A stretch of 8,531 nucleotides of DNA from CAZMGG01 sp964565715 (GCA_964565715.1 CAZMGG010000188.1:1-8531), one strand, 5' to 3'; positions 1-7,053 are shown, counted from the stretch's first letter. Program-made: numbers and translations. Notes: generated by a model from the letters alone, not told the origin.

Positions 1-2
1 CC

Positions 3-191
3 GTCTACCGGAACTACATCCGCTACCGCTTCAACCACGACCGGCCCGACGAGACGCCGGCGGTCCTGCTCGGATTGCTGACGCGGGCGCTCTCGTTCGC
101 GGAGATCCTCGAGTGGCGGCAGGACCTGGGCCCCAACCCGCTCGTTGCCAGGAGCTGCCCGGCGCCAGCAGCGGCAGGCGGGGGTCGGTAG
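3..191 (+). CDS. C-terminal fragment of a probable transposase (5' end outside window)
   Basis: The frame is open from the window edge and ends at TAG 189-191, giving 62 residues. It starts VYRNYIRYRFNHDRP, continues with DETPAVLLGLLTRALSF and then has AEILEWRQDLGPNPL. The arrangement 'RNY-R-R-N-R, then TPA-LLG, then R-L-EIL-WRQD-G' resembles, from memory, the C-terminal end of DDE-type insertion-sequence transposases, where a conserved 'N-R-H-S-L-TPA' type segment is followed by a short helix. No catalytic residues lie in the visible part, so the family cannot be fixed. The last 15 or so residues (VARSCPAPAAAGGGR) are low complexity and may be a degenerate end. The frame is convergent with the TPR gene, with 55 bp between stops. 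It could instead be the tail of an unrelated DNA-binding protein. That it is coding is moderately sure; that it is a transposase is less so. Confidence 0.45.
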   Translation, partial: VYRNYIRYRFNHDRPDETPAVLLGLLTRALSFAEILEWRQDLGPNPLVARSCPAPAAAGGGR

Positions 192-240
192 GGATGGGCC
201 AGACCCATGGCCGCCGGCGCCCCCAGGGGCGCCAACAATT

Positions 241-258
241 CTCGGGTCAGTTCCCGAG
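241..258 (-). terminator. Hairpin around the TPR gene stop codon, possible terminator
   Basis: Arms CTCGGG (241-246) and CCCGAG (253-258) form a perfect 6-bp stem with a 6-nt loop that holds the TPR gene stop codon (TCA on the + strand, 247-249). On the - strand the following bases are AATTGTTGG, which is locally AT-rich but not a true U-tract. It lies between two convergent reading frames. Terminator function is inferred and weak. Confidence 0.3.
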
Positions 259-1134
259 TTTGCCCTTCAGCTCCTGGCTGTCGGGGTGCCGCTGCGCACC
301 CTGCTGCCAGATCTCGCGGGCGCGCTCCTTGTTGCCGCGCTGCTCGAGCAGGTTGCCGAGGAACAGGTAGGTCTGCGCGTGGTGCGGCTGCACCGGCAGG
401 GTCTTCTGCTGCTCGACCAGGGTCTCGAAGTGCTGCAGCGCCTCCTTCTTCTTGCCGAGGAAGTCCGGCCAGAAGGTGTAGCTCACCGCCTTGCTGAAGC
501 GCGCCTCCCAGTGGTTCGAGTCCAGCGTCAGGACCTTGTCGAACTCGGCGTCGGCCTTCTGCGACAGCGGCCACTTGGTCTGGTCGAACTGCAGCGCCGC
601 CAGGTAGGCGTTGGCCAGCTCCATGTGCGCCTTCGGCTCGTTGGGGTTGGCCTCGGCGTAGGCCTCGAACTCCTTCAGCAGTTCGTCCATCTGGCCCGCG
701 TCGTGCACCTTCTTCCAGGCCGCGCCGTTCTCCCAGGCGTTGGTGCCGCGCAGGTCGGTCCAGACGGCCTTGCGGTCGAAGGGCGCCGGGCCGCTGCCGC
801 TGCCGGCGCCACCGGCGGCTGCGTTGGCCACGCCCGAACCGCCGCGCTCCTGGAAGTAGCGCGCCACCGCCGCGGCGATCTGCTCGTCCGACAGGGTCGG
901 CGCCTCATGGCGCACGGTGCCCACCGTCGGCGCGCCGTGCAACTTGACCATCTCCTGCCGCAGGGCCTTGTCCTCCTGCTGCAGGGCCTCGAGCTTCTGC
1001 AGGATGCCCTGCAGCGCGGCCGAATGGTCGGTGGCGGGCGGCGGCGGCGGTGCCTTGGTCAGGGTGGTGACACCGAAGGCGACGGCACCGGACAGGACAG
1101 CGGCGAGGGCGAGGAGAGGGGCGGGGTTGCTCAT
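247..1134 (-). CDS. Membrane-anchored tetratricopeptide-repeat (TPR) protein
   Basis: This protein has 295 residues. Residues 5-23 form one hydrophobic segment, either an uncleaved signal anchor or a signal peptide, followed by a proline run (29-33). Residues 38-66 look like a short coiled coil (ILQKLEALQQEDKALRQEMV). A Gly/Ala/Ser linker at 98-118 leads to a helical domain from about 120 to the end. TPR-like helical pairs are clearest at 148-186 (EANPNEPKAHMELANAYLAA), 194-240 and 253-290 (TYLFLGNLLEQRGNKERARE, then QRHPDSQELK). The arrangement suggests an envelope scaffold facing the periplasm; no catalytic motif is present and no partner can be named. The ATG at 1134 was chosen because it immediately precedes the hydrophobic segment. 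The frame stays open far upstream, but only as high-GC noise lying antisense to other genes. No Shine-Dalgarno is visible. The gene is divergent from the glycosyltransferase gene across 69 bp. A good TPR call with unknown specific role. Confidence 0.85.
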   Translation of the reverse strand: MSNPAPLLALAAVLSGAVAFGVTTLTKAPPPPPATDHSAALQGILQKLEALQQEDKALRQEMVKLHGAPTVGTVRHEAPTLSDEQIAAAVARYFQERGGSGVANAAAGGAGSGSGPAPFDRKAVWTDLRGTNAWENGAAWKKVHDAGQMDELLKEFEAYAEANPNEPKAHMELANAYLAALQFDQTKWPLSQKADAEFDKVLTLDSNHWEARFSKAVSYTFWPDFLGKKKEALQHFETLVEQQKTLPVQPHHAQTYLFLGNLLEQRGNKERAREIWQQGAQRHPDSQELKGKLGN

Positions 1135-1165
1135 GGCTGCGCGGAAACGGAAGGGCGGCCGATTA

Positions 1166-1194
1166 TTGCCGATCGCCGCGCCTTCGGGCATACG
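1166..1194 (+). promoter_or_regulatory. Candidate promoter of the glycosyltransferase gene in the divergent gap 1135-1203
   Basis: TTGCCG (1166-1171) and CATACG (1189-1194) are separated by 17 bp. The predicted transcription start, near 1201-1203, falls almost on the ATG at 1204, so the message would be leaderless or nearly so; no Shine-Dalgarno precedes that ATG. The -10 match is poor (3 of 6 to the sigma-70 consensus). For the opposite strand, AATAAT (1167 down to 1162) is the only -10-like string, without a good -35. Weak support for either. Confidence 0.28.
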
Positions 1195-1203
1195 TGAACG
1201 TCG

Positions 1204-2982
1204 ATGACGTCCCCCGACAGCGTCGCGCCGCGTCGTCCTGCCCTTGGCGTGGCACTGCTGGCGCTGGCCGTGCTGCTGGCCGGCTGGGCGCGATTCTGGC
1301 CGCTGGAGGCCGATCCGAGCCCGCGGATGCCCGACGCGGCGGTGATGGACGAGGGCCTGTGGGCCGACAGCGCCCGCGGTGCGGTGCTGTTCGAGGACCG
1401 CTTCGCCGACGACCTGGGCAACGCCTGGCTGGTGGCGCCCCTCTACACGGTGATGCTGGAAGGCGTCTATCGCACCTTCGGCATCGGCCTGTGGCAGACG
1501 CGGCTGCCGGCGGCCCTGGCCTCGGTGCTGATGGCGCTGCTGCTCGGCGCCTGGCTCGGCCGGCGGCTCGGCTGGGGCTGGGGCGCGCTGGCGGCGCTGA
1601 TGGTGACGCTGGCGCCGCTCCTCGACCAGCACGGCCGCTTCGCGCTGCTGGAAGGCCCGCAGGCGTTCTGCATCCTGGCCGCGTTCGTCTGCCTGTTCGC
1701 TGCGCGGCCGCACCCGCTGAAGGCCGCCCTGGCCGGCGTGCTGATGGGCGCCGCCATGGCCATCAAGCCCAACTCGGCGCAGTTCGGCGTGCTGCCGCTC
1801 GGCATCGCCTTCCTCTGGCAGTGGCGGCACGCGGTGCGGACCGGCGTCGCCGCGGCGCACCGGACCTACGCCCGGCTTCTGCTCGGCGCGGTGCTCGGCG
1901 GCCTGCTGGCGCTCGCGGCCATGATCCTGCCGGTGTGGCTGCGGCACTGGGCCGAGTGGCGCGCCACGATGCAGGCCGAGGGCGGCATCGACGGCTGGGA
2001 CCTGTGGGATCACCTCCTGCGCTCGGGCCTGATCGGGTCGCGCGAGAGCCGGCCCGGCGAGCACAAGCTGTGGGCGCCGCTGCGCTTCGCCCCGGCCGCC
2101 TTCGCGCTCACCTGGCTGTGGTGCCTGGAACGCACCCGGCGCGGCCGCGCCGAGCTGCCGGCCTGGGAGCGCGCGCTGGCGGTGTGGCTGACGGTGTCGG
2201 TGCTGGTCGGCGAACTCAGCTACCAGCACGTCGCCCGCCGGCAGGTGCTGATGATCGCGCCGATGATCGGGCTGGGCGTGGCGTTGCTGGCGCGGCTGCG
2301 CGCGACACCGACGACAGACCCCGCGGACACCCCACGGCCGTTCCGGGCCCGGCCGCCGTTCGTCGCCTGGCTGCTGCTGCTGGCGCCGGTGCTGCTGGCG
2401 ATCAAGCCCTGGGTCTGCGCGCAGATCGCGCCGCATCTCGTGGCGCACGTCGACCCGACCGTGCCCGGCCGCGCCGGTCACGTGGCCGGTCTCTGGTTCC
2501 TCGGCAACGCCGCCCTGCTGGCCCTGGTGCTGAAAGTCCTGCCCTGGGACCCGCGGGCGCTGACGCCCGGGCTGCTGCGCCTGGCTCCCGTCGCCGCCGC
2601 GGCCCTGCTGCTGTTCGAGGCGGCCTCGCTGGGCGCCCTGCGCCCGTCCGAGCGCACGATCCGGATGGCGCAGGACCGCCTCACGCCGCTGGTGCAGCCC
2701 GGCGAGGTCGTGCTGGGCCAGAACGCGGCGCTGCTGCTGCAGCAGGCCCCCGTCCGCACGGTGCGACGGGTGCTTCCCGGCGCCGAACACAGCCAGCCGC
2801 GGCCCAACCCCGACGTGTGGGAGCGCCTGCAGCCGCGCTATCTCCTGGACTACGCCGACCCGGAGCTGCGCCAGCTCGGCGACCTGCTGCCGCACGGCTA
2901 CGTGCCGATCCAGCGGGTAGGGTTCCTGCGCGAGTCCGACGGTTCGTTCCGCTTCGAGGTGGAACTCTGGGAACGGCGCTGA
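1204..2982 (+). CDS. GT39/PMT-like polytopic membrane glycosyltransferase (GT-C fold)
   Basis: This protein has 592 residues, very hydrophobic in its N-terminal 470. Hydrophobic segments are visible at about 14-32, 100-118, 124-140, 153-167, 173-187, 193-207, 223-246, 293-308, 324-338, 347-364, 386-401, 428-446 and 458-478. The first extracytoplasmic loop has the acidic pair D49-E50 (AAVMDEGLWADSARG), as expected for the catalytic aspartate site of GT-C enzymes. The segment HGRFALLEGPQAF (143-155), followed by an Ala-Gly-rich span and AIKPN (186-190), resembles the Pfam PMT_2 pattern. Residues 480-592 form a soluble C-terminal region. Enzymes of this family move sugars from polyprenyl-phosphate carriers to lipid or protein acceptors on the outer face of the membrane. 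Donor and acceptor are not deducible here. The ATG at 1204 is the first start giving a short cytoplasmic tail before the first helix. It is followed after 31 bp by the FG-GAP gene. Confidence 0.82.
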   Translation: MTSPDSVAPRRPALGVALLALAVLLAGWARFWPLEADPSPRMPDAAVMDEGLWADSARGAVLFEDRFADDLGNAWLVAPLYTVMLEGVYRTFGIGLWQTRLPAALASVLMALLLGAWLGRRLGWGWGALAALMVTLAPLLDQHGRFALLEGPQAFCILAAFVCLFAARPHPLKAALAGVLMGAAMAIKPNSAQFGVLPLGIAFLWQWRHAVRTGVAAAHRTYARLLLGAVLGGLLALAAMILPVWLRHWAEWRATMQAEGGIDGWDLWDHLLRSGLIGSRESRPGEHKLWAPLRFAPAAFALTWLWCLERTRRGRAELPAWERALAVWLTVSVLVGELSYQHVARRQVLMIAPMIGLGVALLARLRATPTTDPADTPRPFRARPPFVAWLLLLAPVLLAIKPWVCAQIAPHLVAHVDPTVPGRAGHVAGLWFLGNAALLALVLKVLPWDPRALTPGLLRLAPVAAAALLLFEAASLGALRPSERTIRMAQDRLTPLVQPGEVVLGQNAALLLQQAPVRTVRRVLPGAEHSQPRPNPDVWERLQPRYLLDYADPELRQLGDLLPHGYVPIQRVGFLRESDGSFRFEVELWERR

Positions 2983-3013
2983 GCGTGGCGCCGGCCGGGC
3001 GGACTCCGCCGCC

Positions 3014-4870
3014 ATGGCCGTGCCTCCTCGCCCTCCGCTCCTGCTGCTCGCCCTGCTGACCGCCGCGGCCCCCACCGCGGCCCAGCTCCGCGTCACCGCC
3101 ACGGCGCCGCCACGCCTGGCGCCGCTGCCGTCGGTGAGCGCACCGATCCGGGTGACCTTCAGCACCGCCGTGCAGCCCTCTACCCTCACCGCGCACAACG
3201 TCGCCCTGCTCGGCCGCTGGAGCGGACCGGTGCCGGTGGCCGCCACGCTGGAGTCGGCCGGCACCGTGCTGGTGGTGCAGCCGCTGCGCCCGCTGTTCGT
3301 CGGCGAGAACGTCACGCTCACGCTGGCCGACGGCATCGCCGCCACCGCCGGCGGCACGCTCAGTGGCGGCGCCGAGCTGCAGTTCCGCGCGCCGAGCGCC
3401 CGGGGCCCCGGCGCCTTCATCGCCGTGCGCACGATCCCGCTGCGACGACCCGGCGAGGGCCCGATCGCCACCTATGGCGTGCACGCCGGCGACGTCGACG
3501 GCGACGGCAGCCCCGACATCACGGCGATGAACGAGCTCGGCCACGACCTCCGCGTGCTCCGCAACGACGGCTGCGGCGGCTTCGGCCCGATGACCCTGCT
3601 GGCCGACCCCAACCAGTGGCCGAGCCCGTCGGCCAGCGCCGACTTCGACCGCGACGGCCGCATCGACCTCGTCACCGGCAACCAGAACGGCGCCTCGGTC
3701 ACCGTCCGCCGCAATCCCGGCACCGGCCTGTGGGGCCCGCCGCAGGTCCATTCCGCCAACGGTTGGGTGCACGGCGTGGCGGTGCTCGACGCCAACGGCG
3801 ACGGCTGGCCCGACGTCGCCGCTCCCAACACGGTCGACGCGGTGATCTGGCTCAACCAGCAGAACGGCACCCTGCAGCACACCGGCAACTACCCGAGCGG
3901 CGGCGTCCACGCCGACAACCTGGAGGCCATCGATCTCGACGAGGACGGCCACCTCGATCTTGCGATCGGCAACGTGCAGAGCGGCGACGTCACCGTGCTG
4001 CTGGGCAACGGCGACGGCTCCTTCCGCCCCCACGCCACCTTCCCGGCGGTGGGCAACCCGTTCCACGCCGACGCCGGTGACCTCGACGGTGACGGCCACG
4101 GCGACGTGGCGTTCTGCTGCCGCGGCACCAACACGTTCACCGTGCTGTTCGGCGACGGCCGGGGCAACCTGTCGGCACCGGTGTCGTTCGGCGTCGGCTT
4201 CGGCCCCGCCGGCATCGACCTCGCCGATCTGGACGGTGACGGGGACCTGGACGCGGTGATCTCCAACTTCGGCAGCGCCAGCTGGACGATCTGGTGGAAC
4301 GCCGGCAACCGCGTGTTCGTGAATCCGACGACGCTGCCGGCCCCCCGCGCCGCGTCGTGTGCGACGCTGGCCGACTTCGACCGCGACGGCCTGCTGGACA
4401 TCCTCGGCACCGACGAACGCGACGACGTGCTGGTGCTCTACCGGCAGGACACCGCGTCACCGCCGGGCGTGCAGCCGCCGCGCTGTGCTTCGACGCTGCG
4501 GATCGACCAGCAGGCCCTGTGCGCGGGCTTCGGCGCCCGCCCGCCGCTGGTGGCGTCGGGCGCGCGGCCGCTCTCGCTCGGCCTGTCCGGCGAACCGGGC
4601 GCCGTCGCGTTCCTGGCGCTGGGCCTGCCGCTCGCGCCGGGCCTGCCGTTCGGCCCGCCCGGCCTGGTCAACCTGGACCTGTCGTCCGGCGTGTTCTGGC
4701 TGCTCGACGGGCTGCGGCCCTGGGCCCCGCGCACCGATGGTCGAGGCGAGGCCCGGTGGCTGCTGCCGCCGCTCTCCCTGCCGCCGGGCTTCACGGTGAC
4801 GCTGCAGGGCGCCCTGCTGGGCAGCTCCGGGCTGTTCCTGAGCAACCCGGAAACGGTGACCTGGCTCTAG
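3014..4870 (+). CDS. Secreted Ig-like plus FG-GAP/VCBS seven-repeat propeller protein
   Basis: This protein has 618 residues. Residues 1-23 form a signal peptide (leucine-rich core LLLLALLTAAAP, likely cleaved near AAQ). Residues 25-126 look like an SbsA/Big_5-type Ig-like domain (IRVTFSTAVQPSTLTAHNV, later PLFVGENVTLTLADGI). Seven calcium-binding DxDxDG loops follow, starting at residues 160, 210, 259, 307, 356, 405 and 454 (for example DVDGDGSPD, DLDEDGHLD, DFDRDGLLD). Their 48-50 residue spacing fits a complete seven-bladed integrin-alpha-like propeller. The third loop is DANGDG. Residues 491-618 form a hydrophobic, proline-rich C-terminal domain ending LSNPETVTWL, without the helix-plus-basic tail of PEP-CTERM or the LPXTG motif. 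It should act outside the cell or on its surface in binding or adhesion, not catalysis. The ATG at 3014 directly precedes the signal peptide; no Shine-Dalgarno is visible. It is probably co-transcribed with the upstream glycosyltransferase gene. Confidence 0.88.
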   Translation: MAVPPRPPLLLLALLTAAAPTAAQLRVTATAPPRLAPLPSVSAPIRVTFSTAVQPSTLTAHNVALLGRWSGPVPVAATLESAGTVLVVQPLRPLFVGENVTLTLADGIAATAGGTLSGGAELQFRAPSARGPGAFIAVRTIPLRRPGEGPIATYGVHAGDVDGDGSPDITAMNELGHDLRVLRNDGCGGFGPMTLLADPNQWPSPSASADFDRDGRIDLVTGNQNGASVTVRRNPGTGLWGPPQVHSANGWVHGVAVLDANGDGWPDVAAPNTVDAVIWLNQQNGTLQHTGNYPSGGVHADNLEAIDLDEDGHLDLAIGNVQSGDVTVLLGNGDGSFRPHATFPAVGNPFHADAGDLDGDGHGDVAFCCRGTNTFTVLFGDGRGNLSAPVSFGVGFGPAGIDLADLDGDGDLDAVISNFGSASWTIWWNAGNRVFVNPTTLPAPRAASCATLADFDRDGLLDILGTDERDDVLVLYRQDTASPPGVQPPRCASTLRIDQQALCAGFGARPPLVASGARPLSLGLSGEPGAVAFLALGLPLAPGLPFGPPGLVNLDLSSGVFWLLDGLRPWAPRTDGRGEARWLLPPLSLPPGFTVTLQGALLGSSGLFLSNPETVTWL

Positions 4871-4878
4871 GTTCCTCT

Positions 4879-4905
4879 GTAACTATCTGTTCAAAAGATA
4901 GTTAC
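4879..4905. terminator. Perfect AT-rich dyad between convergent genes, probable bidirectional terminator
   Basis: Arms GTAACTATCT (4879-4888) and AGATAGTTAC (4896-4905) are perfectly complementary over 10 bp, with the 7-nt loop GTTCAAA. The dyad lies 8 bp after the FG-GAP gene stop (ends 4870), and its right arm contains the YdbT-like stop codon (TTA on the + strand, 4902-4904). Position between two converging genes supports a shared terminator. However, the stem is 7 of 10 A/T in a very GC-rich region and there is no U-tract on either side, so a protein-binding or recombination site remains possible. Confidence 0.5.
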
Positions 4906-6524
4906 GTCACCATCGCCGCCGGATGGGCCCAGTCGGCCCGCGCCGCCTGCACCGCCTCGCCGGCCACCATCGCCCGCAGCCCCTCGGCGTCGCCCCGCGT
5001 CAGGTTGGCCAGCGTCGTCGGCGAGCCGCCGGCCACGTGCACCGTCACCGCCGCCAGCCCGAACAGCCGATCCAGCGGCCCCGCCTCCAGGATCACCGCC
5101 TGCACCTTCTGCAGCGGGATGAAGGCCTGATACCGGCCGAGCAGGCCGCGCCGCAGCGCCAGGAAGCCCTGCGGACTCGCCCACGCGAAGTTGCGCCAGG
5201 TCAGCTCCGCCATCACCCAGCCGAACGGCACCACCAGGAAGCCGAGCAGCGCCCAGGCCGAGATCCACCACCACAGGCCCGCGGTCAGCACCAGCGCCGC
5301 GGCCAGCCCTTCCAGGGTCATGCGGCCCACCAGCCGCGGCGACACCCGCCGCCACGGCATCGAAGTCGCGTCGCAGCCCGGCAGCAGCACCTCGACCACC
5401 TGCAGCGCCTCCGGCGCGCGTGCCAGCGGCACCACCAGGTCCCAGCCGGTCTTCTGGTCCTCGGCCTCGGTGAAGCCCGAACTGGCCGAGTCGGCGCGCA
5501 CCGCGCAGAAGCCGAACGGCCGCCGCAGCCACGACGCCTCGGTGGTGACCCGCTGGATCCGGCGCAACGGCAGGGTCTTCTGCCGCGTGGTCAGCAGCCC
5601 GTAGCGACGCTGCAGCACCGAGTCGCGCAGGGTCAGCGTGAAGTTCCAGAACTGCACGACGTTGCTCACCACCGCCGACACCGCGCCGAACGCCAGCACG
5701 CCGGCGGCCACCGCCAGGAACAGCAGGACCGTGAGGTGCATCGGCATGCGGCCGAGCCATTCGACCAGCGAACCGAAGAAGCCGCGCAGGCGGCCGAGCA
5801 GTTCGAGCTGGTCGGCGATCTCCAGGGCGGTGAAGGCGATCACCAGGATCGCGCCGGCGCGCAGGTCGGTGATGCCGCGGATCACCAGCGCGCCCGGCGA
5901 GCAGCGGTGCACCAGGTACTCGGGCCCGCGCGGAGCGGGCTCCGGTTCCGCCGGCGCCGGCTCGTCCGCCTCGCCATCGGCCACCGGCGCCGGGGCGACG
6001 CGGCCGCGGGCGGCGCGCGCCTCGTGCAGCACCTCGCGGAGCTGGGCGGCGGCGGCGCGCCCGAGCGAGTCGAGGGTCGCCTCGGCGGCCTTGCCCGACG
6101 CCGTTTCCACCCGCACCACCACCAGCCCCAGCGCCCGCCGCAGCAGGGTCGCCTCGAAGGCCAGGTCCTGGATGCGATCCACCGGGATGCGCCGTTCCTG
6201 CCGGTGCAGGATGCCGTCGCGCACCACCAGCTCGGCGCGGGTCAGGCGGTACTGCACCGACAGGTAGGCGGCGAGCCCGTAGAGCATCTGCATCAGGAAC
6301 GGCAGCAGGGCGAGGATCAGGAACAGCTCGTTGACCAGCAGGCCGACCACCACCAGGAACGCCATCCGGCGGACGCCATCGAGGAACCGCAGGAACAGGA
6401 TCGCCGGGTGCAGGTGGCCCTGGGCCAGCACCGGCAGGTCCGGCGGCGGCGCCGGCAGGGGCGCCGGAACCGCGGCGTCGCTGGGGTCCGGCGTTCCCGC
6501 GCCGTCGGGCTCAGAGGACGTCAT
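4902..6524 (-). CDS. ydbT: Three-domain bPH2 (DUF304) membrane protein, YdbT-like
   Basis: This protein has 540 residues, near the size of Bacillus YdbT. After a proline-rich cytoplasmic N-terminus (1-33), three bacterial PH-like (bPH2, PF03703) domains alternate with paired membrane helices: helices at about 53-89, bPH2-1 at 92-168 (YRLTRAELVVRDGILHRQE, IPVDRIQDL); helices at 222-240 and 264-288, bPH2-2 at 296-380 (LTLRDSVLQRRYGLLTTRQ, LPLRRIQRV); helices at 405-420 and 422-440, bPH2-3 at 447-520 (PQGFLALRRGLLGRYQAFIP, LQKVQAV). Each domain keeps the family signature 'GLL..R....P...IQ.V'. A charged Ala/Pro/Glu linker (172-200) follows the first domain. In Bacillus the ydbST pair belongs to the SigW envelope-stress regulon and has been linked to bacteriocin resistance; that role is not shown here. 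The start codon overlaps the end of the YdbS-like gene by 14 nt, which implies translational coupling. A weak GAGG lies 2 nt upstream. Confidence 0.88.
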   Translation of the reverse strand: MTSSEPDGAGTPDPSDAAVPAPLPAPPPDLPVLAQGHLHPAILFLRFLDGVRRMAFLVVVGLLVNELFLILALLPFLMQMLYGLAAYLSVQYRLTRAELVVRDGILHRQERRIPVDRIQDLAFEATLLRRALGLVVVRVETASGKAAEATLDSLGRAAAAQLREVLHEARAARGRVAPAPVADGEADEPAPAEPEPAPRGPEYLVHRCSPGALVIRGITDLRAGAILVIAFTALEIADQLELLGRLRGFFGSLVEWLGRMPMHLTVLLFLAVAAGVLAFGAVSAVVSNVVQFWNFTLTLRDSVLQRRYGLLTTRQKTLPLRRIQRVTTEASWLRRPFGFCAVRADSASSGFTEAEDQKTGWDLVVPLARAPEALQVVEVLLPGCDATSMPWRRVSPRLVGRMTLEGLAAALVLTAGLWWWISAWALLGFLVVPFGWVMAELTWRNFAWASPQGFLALRRGLLGRYQAFIPLQKVQAVILEAGPLDRLFGLAAVTVHVAGGSPTTLANLTRGDAEGLRAMVAGEAVQAARADWAHPAAMVT

Positions 6525-7017
6525 CGCCTCGCGCCCGCAGGATCCGGTCCCGCATCGCCTCGGCGGTGCGCACCGCCAGGCCGGGCACGCGGAACGCCGA
6601 GCCCTCGTTGCCCGCCGTGAACACCACCAGCGTCGCCAGTCCGAACAGCCGCTCGATCGGCCCGCGCATCAGGTCGACGTGCTGCATGCGTCGCACCGGG
6701 ATCAGCCGTTCCTCGTGCCAGAGGATCCCGTAGCGCATCAGCAGCAGGTCGTCGGTGACGCGGTAGCGCCAGCGGGCGTAGGCCAGCGGCGGCACCAGCA
6801 GGGCCAGCAGCAGCCGGAAGCCCAGCAGGCCCACCGCCCCCCACATGGCGAGGCGGGCGTGTTCCCAGCCGGCGTGGAAGGCGTACCAGAGCAGCCCCGT
6901 CGCCATCGTCGCCAGGACCAGCACCGAGAAGACCCCGCTCAGCAGCCAGTAGGTGACCACCCGCGGCTCCAGCCGGAGCAGCGGTTCGTCGGCGGGGCCG
7001 GGGTCGGGCGAGGTCAT
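6511..7017 (-). CDS. ydbS: Single-domain bPH2 (DUF304) membrane protein, YdbS-like
   Basis: This protein has 168 residues, close to Bacillus YdbS. Two hydrophobic segments (about 22-45 and 54-78) precede one bPH2 domain (about 80-160) with the signature YRVTDDLLLMRYGILWHEE, then LIPVRRMQHVDL and ERLFGLATLVVFTAGNEGS. This is the usual YdbS layout, paired with the three-domain YdbT encoded downstream; the two are thought to act together in the cytoplasmic membrane. Biochemical function is not established for the family. The frame continues upstream to 7152, but the ATG at 7017 was chosen because it gives a short hydrophilic N-terminus (MTSPDPGPADEP) before the first helix, does not run into the divergent methyltransferase gene, and sits 7 nt after a promoter-like -10 element. 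No Shine-Dalgarno is present. The stop lies inside the start region of the next gene (overlap 6511-6524). Confidence 0.88.
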   Translation of the reverse strand: MTSPDPGPADEPLLRLEPRVVTYWLLSGVFSVLVLATMATGLLWYAFHAGWEHARLAMWGAVGLLGFRLLLALLVPPLAYARWRYRVTDDLLLMRYGILWHEERLIPVRRMQHVDLMRGPIERLFGLATLVVFTAGNEGSAFRVPGLAVRTAEAMRDRILRARGDDVL

Positions 7018-7024
7018 GACCGAG

Positions 7025-7053
7025 AAGGTGCCCGCTTGGGCCCGCCGGTGCAA
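7025..7053 (-). promoter_or_regulatory. Candidate promoter of the ydbS-ydbT operon, leaderless geometry
   Basis: Read on the - strand, TTGCAC (7053-7048) is followed after 17 bp by CACCTT (7030-7025). The -10-like box ends 7 nt before the ATG at 7017, so transcription would begin at or next to the start codon. The box matches those seen before the two tRNA genes (CATCTT and TACCTT, both with 17-bp spacing), which raises confidence above that of a lone match. Confidence 0.45.

Noticed and set aside
2998..3010. Hairpin GGCGG-ACT-CCGCC just upstream of the FG-GAP start
   Set aside because: A 5-bp GC stem is expected by chance here, and no regulatory meaning can be supported.
247..3471. A 1074-codon open frame on the - strand
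   Set aside because: Only its last 295 codons (247-1134) look like protein. The rest is Arg/Gln/Pro/Ala-rich and lies antisense to the glycosyltransferase and FG-GAP genes; it stays open because of high GC.
2681..4099. A 472-codon - strand frame with VAVEV-type repeats
   Set aside because: It is antisense to the FG-GAP repeats. Its apparent repeats mirror the DxDxDG codons on the other strand, and it has no signal peptide or domain logic.
3491..4399. DNA tandem repeat or CRISPR-like array from recurring GACGGCGAC strings
   Set aside because: The strings recur about every 147 bp in one frame and encode DxDxDG loops; the repeat is at protein level and nucleotides between copies diverge.
4879..4905. 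An integron attC-like site
   Set aside because: The arms contain GTTAC, but the paired R/L core boxes with GTTRRRY and the longer imperfect stem are missing, and there is no integrase or cassette array nearby.
4923..6620. A 565-codon + strand frame opposite the bPH2 operon
   Set aside because: Its His/Arg/Gln/Pro-rich composition is typical of the antisense frame of a GC-rich membrane protein gene; the - strand frames show clear bPH2 signatures.
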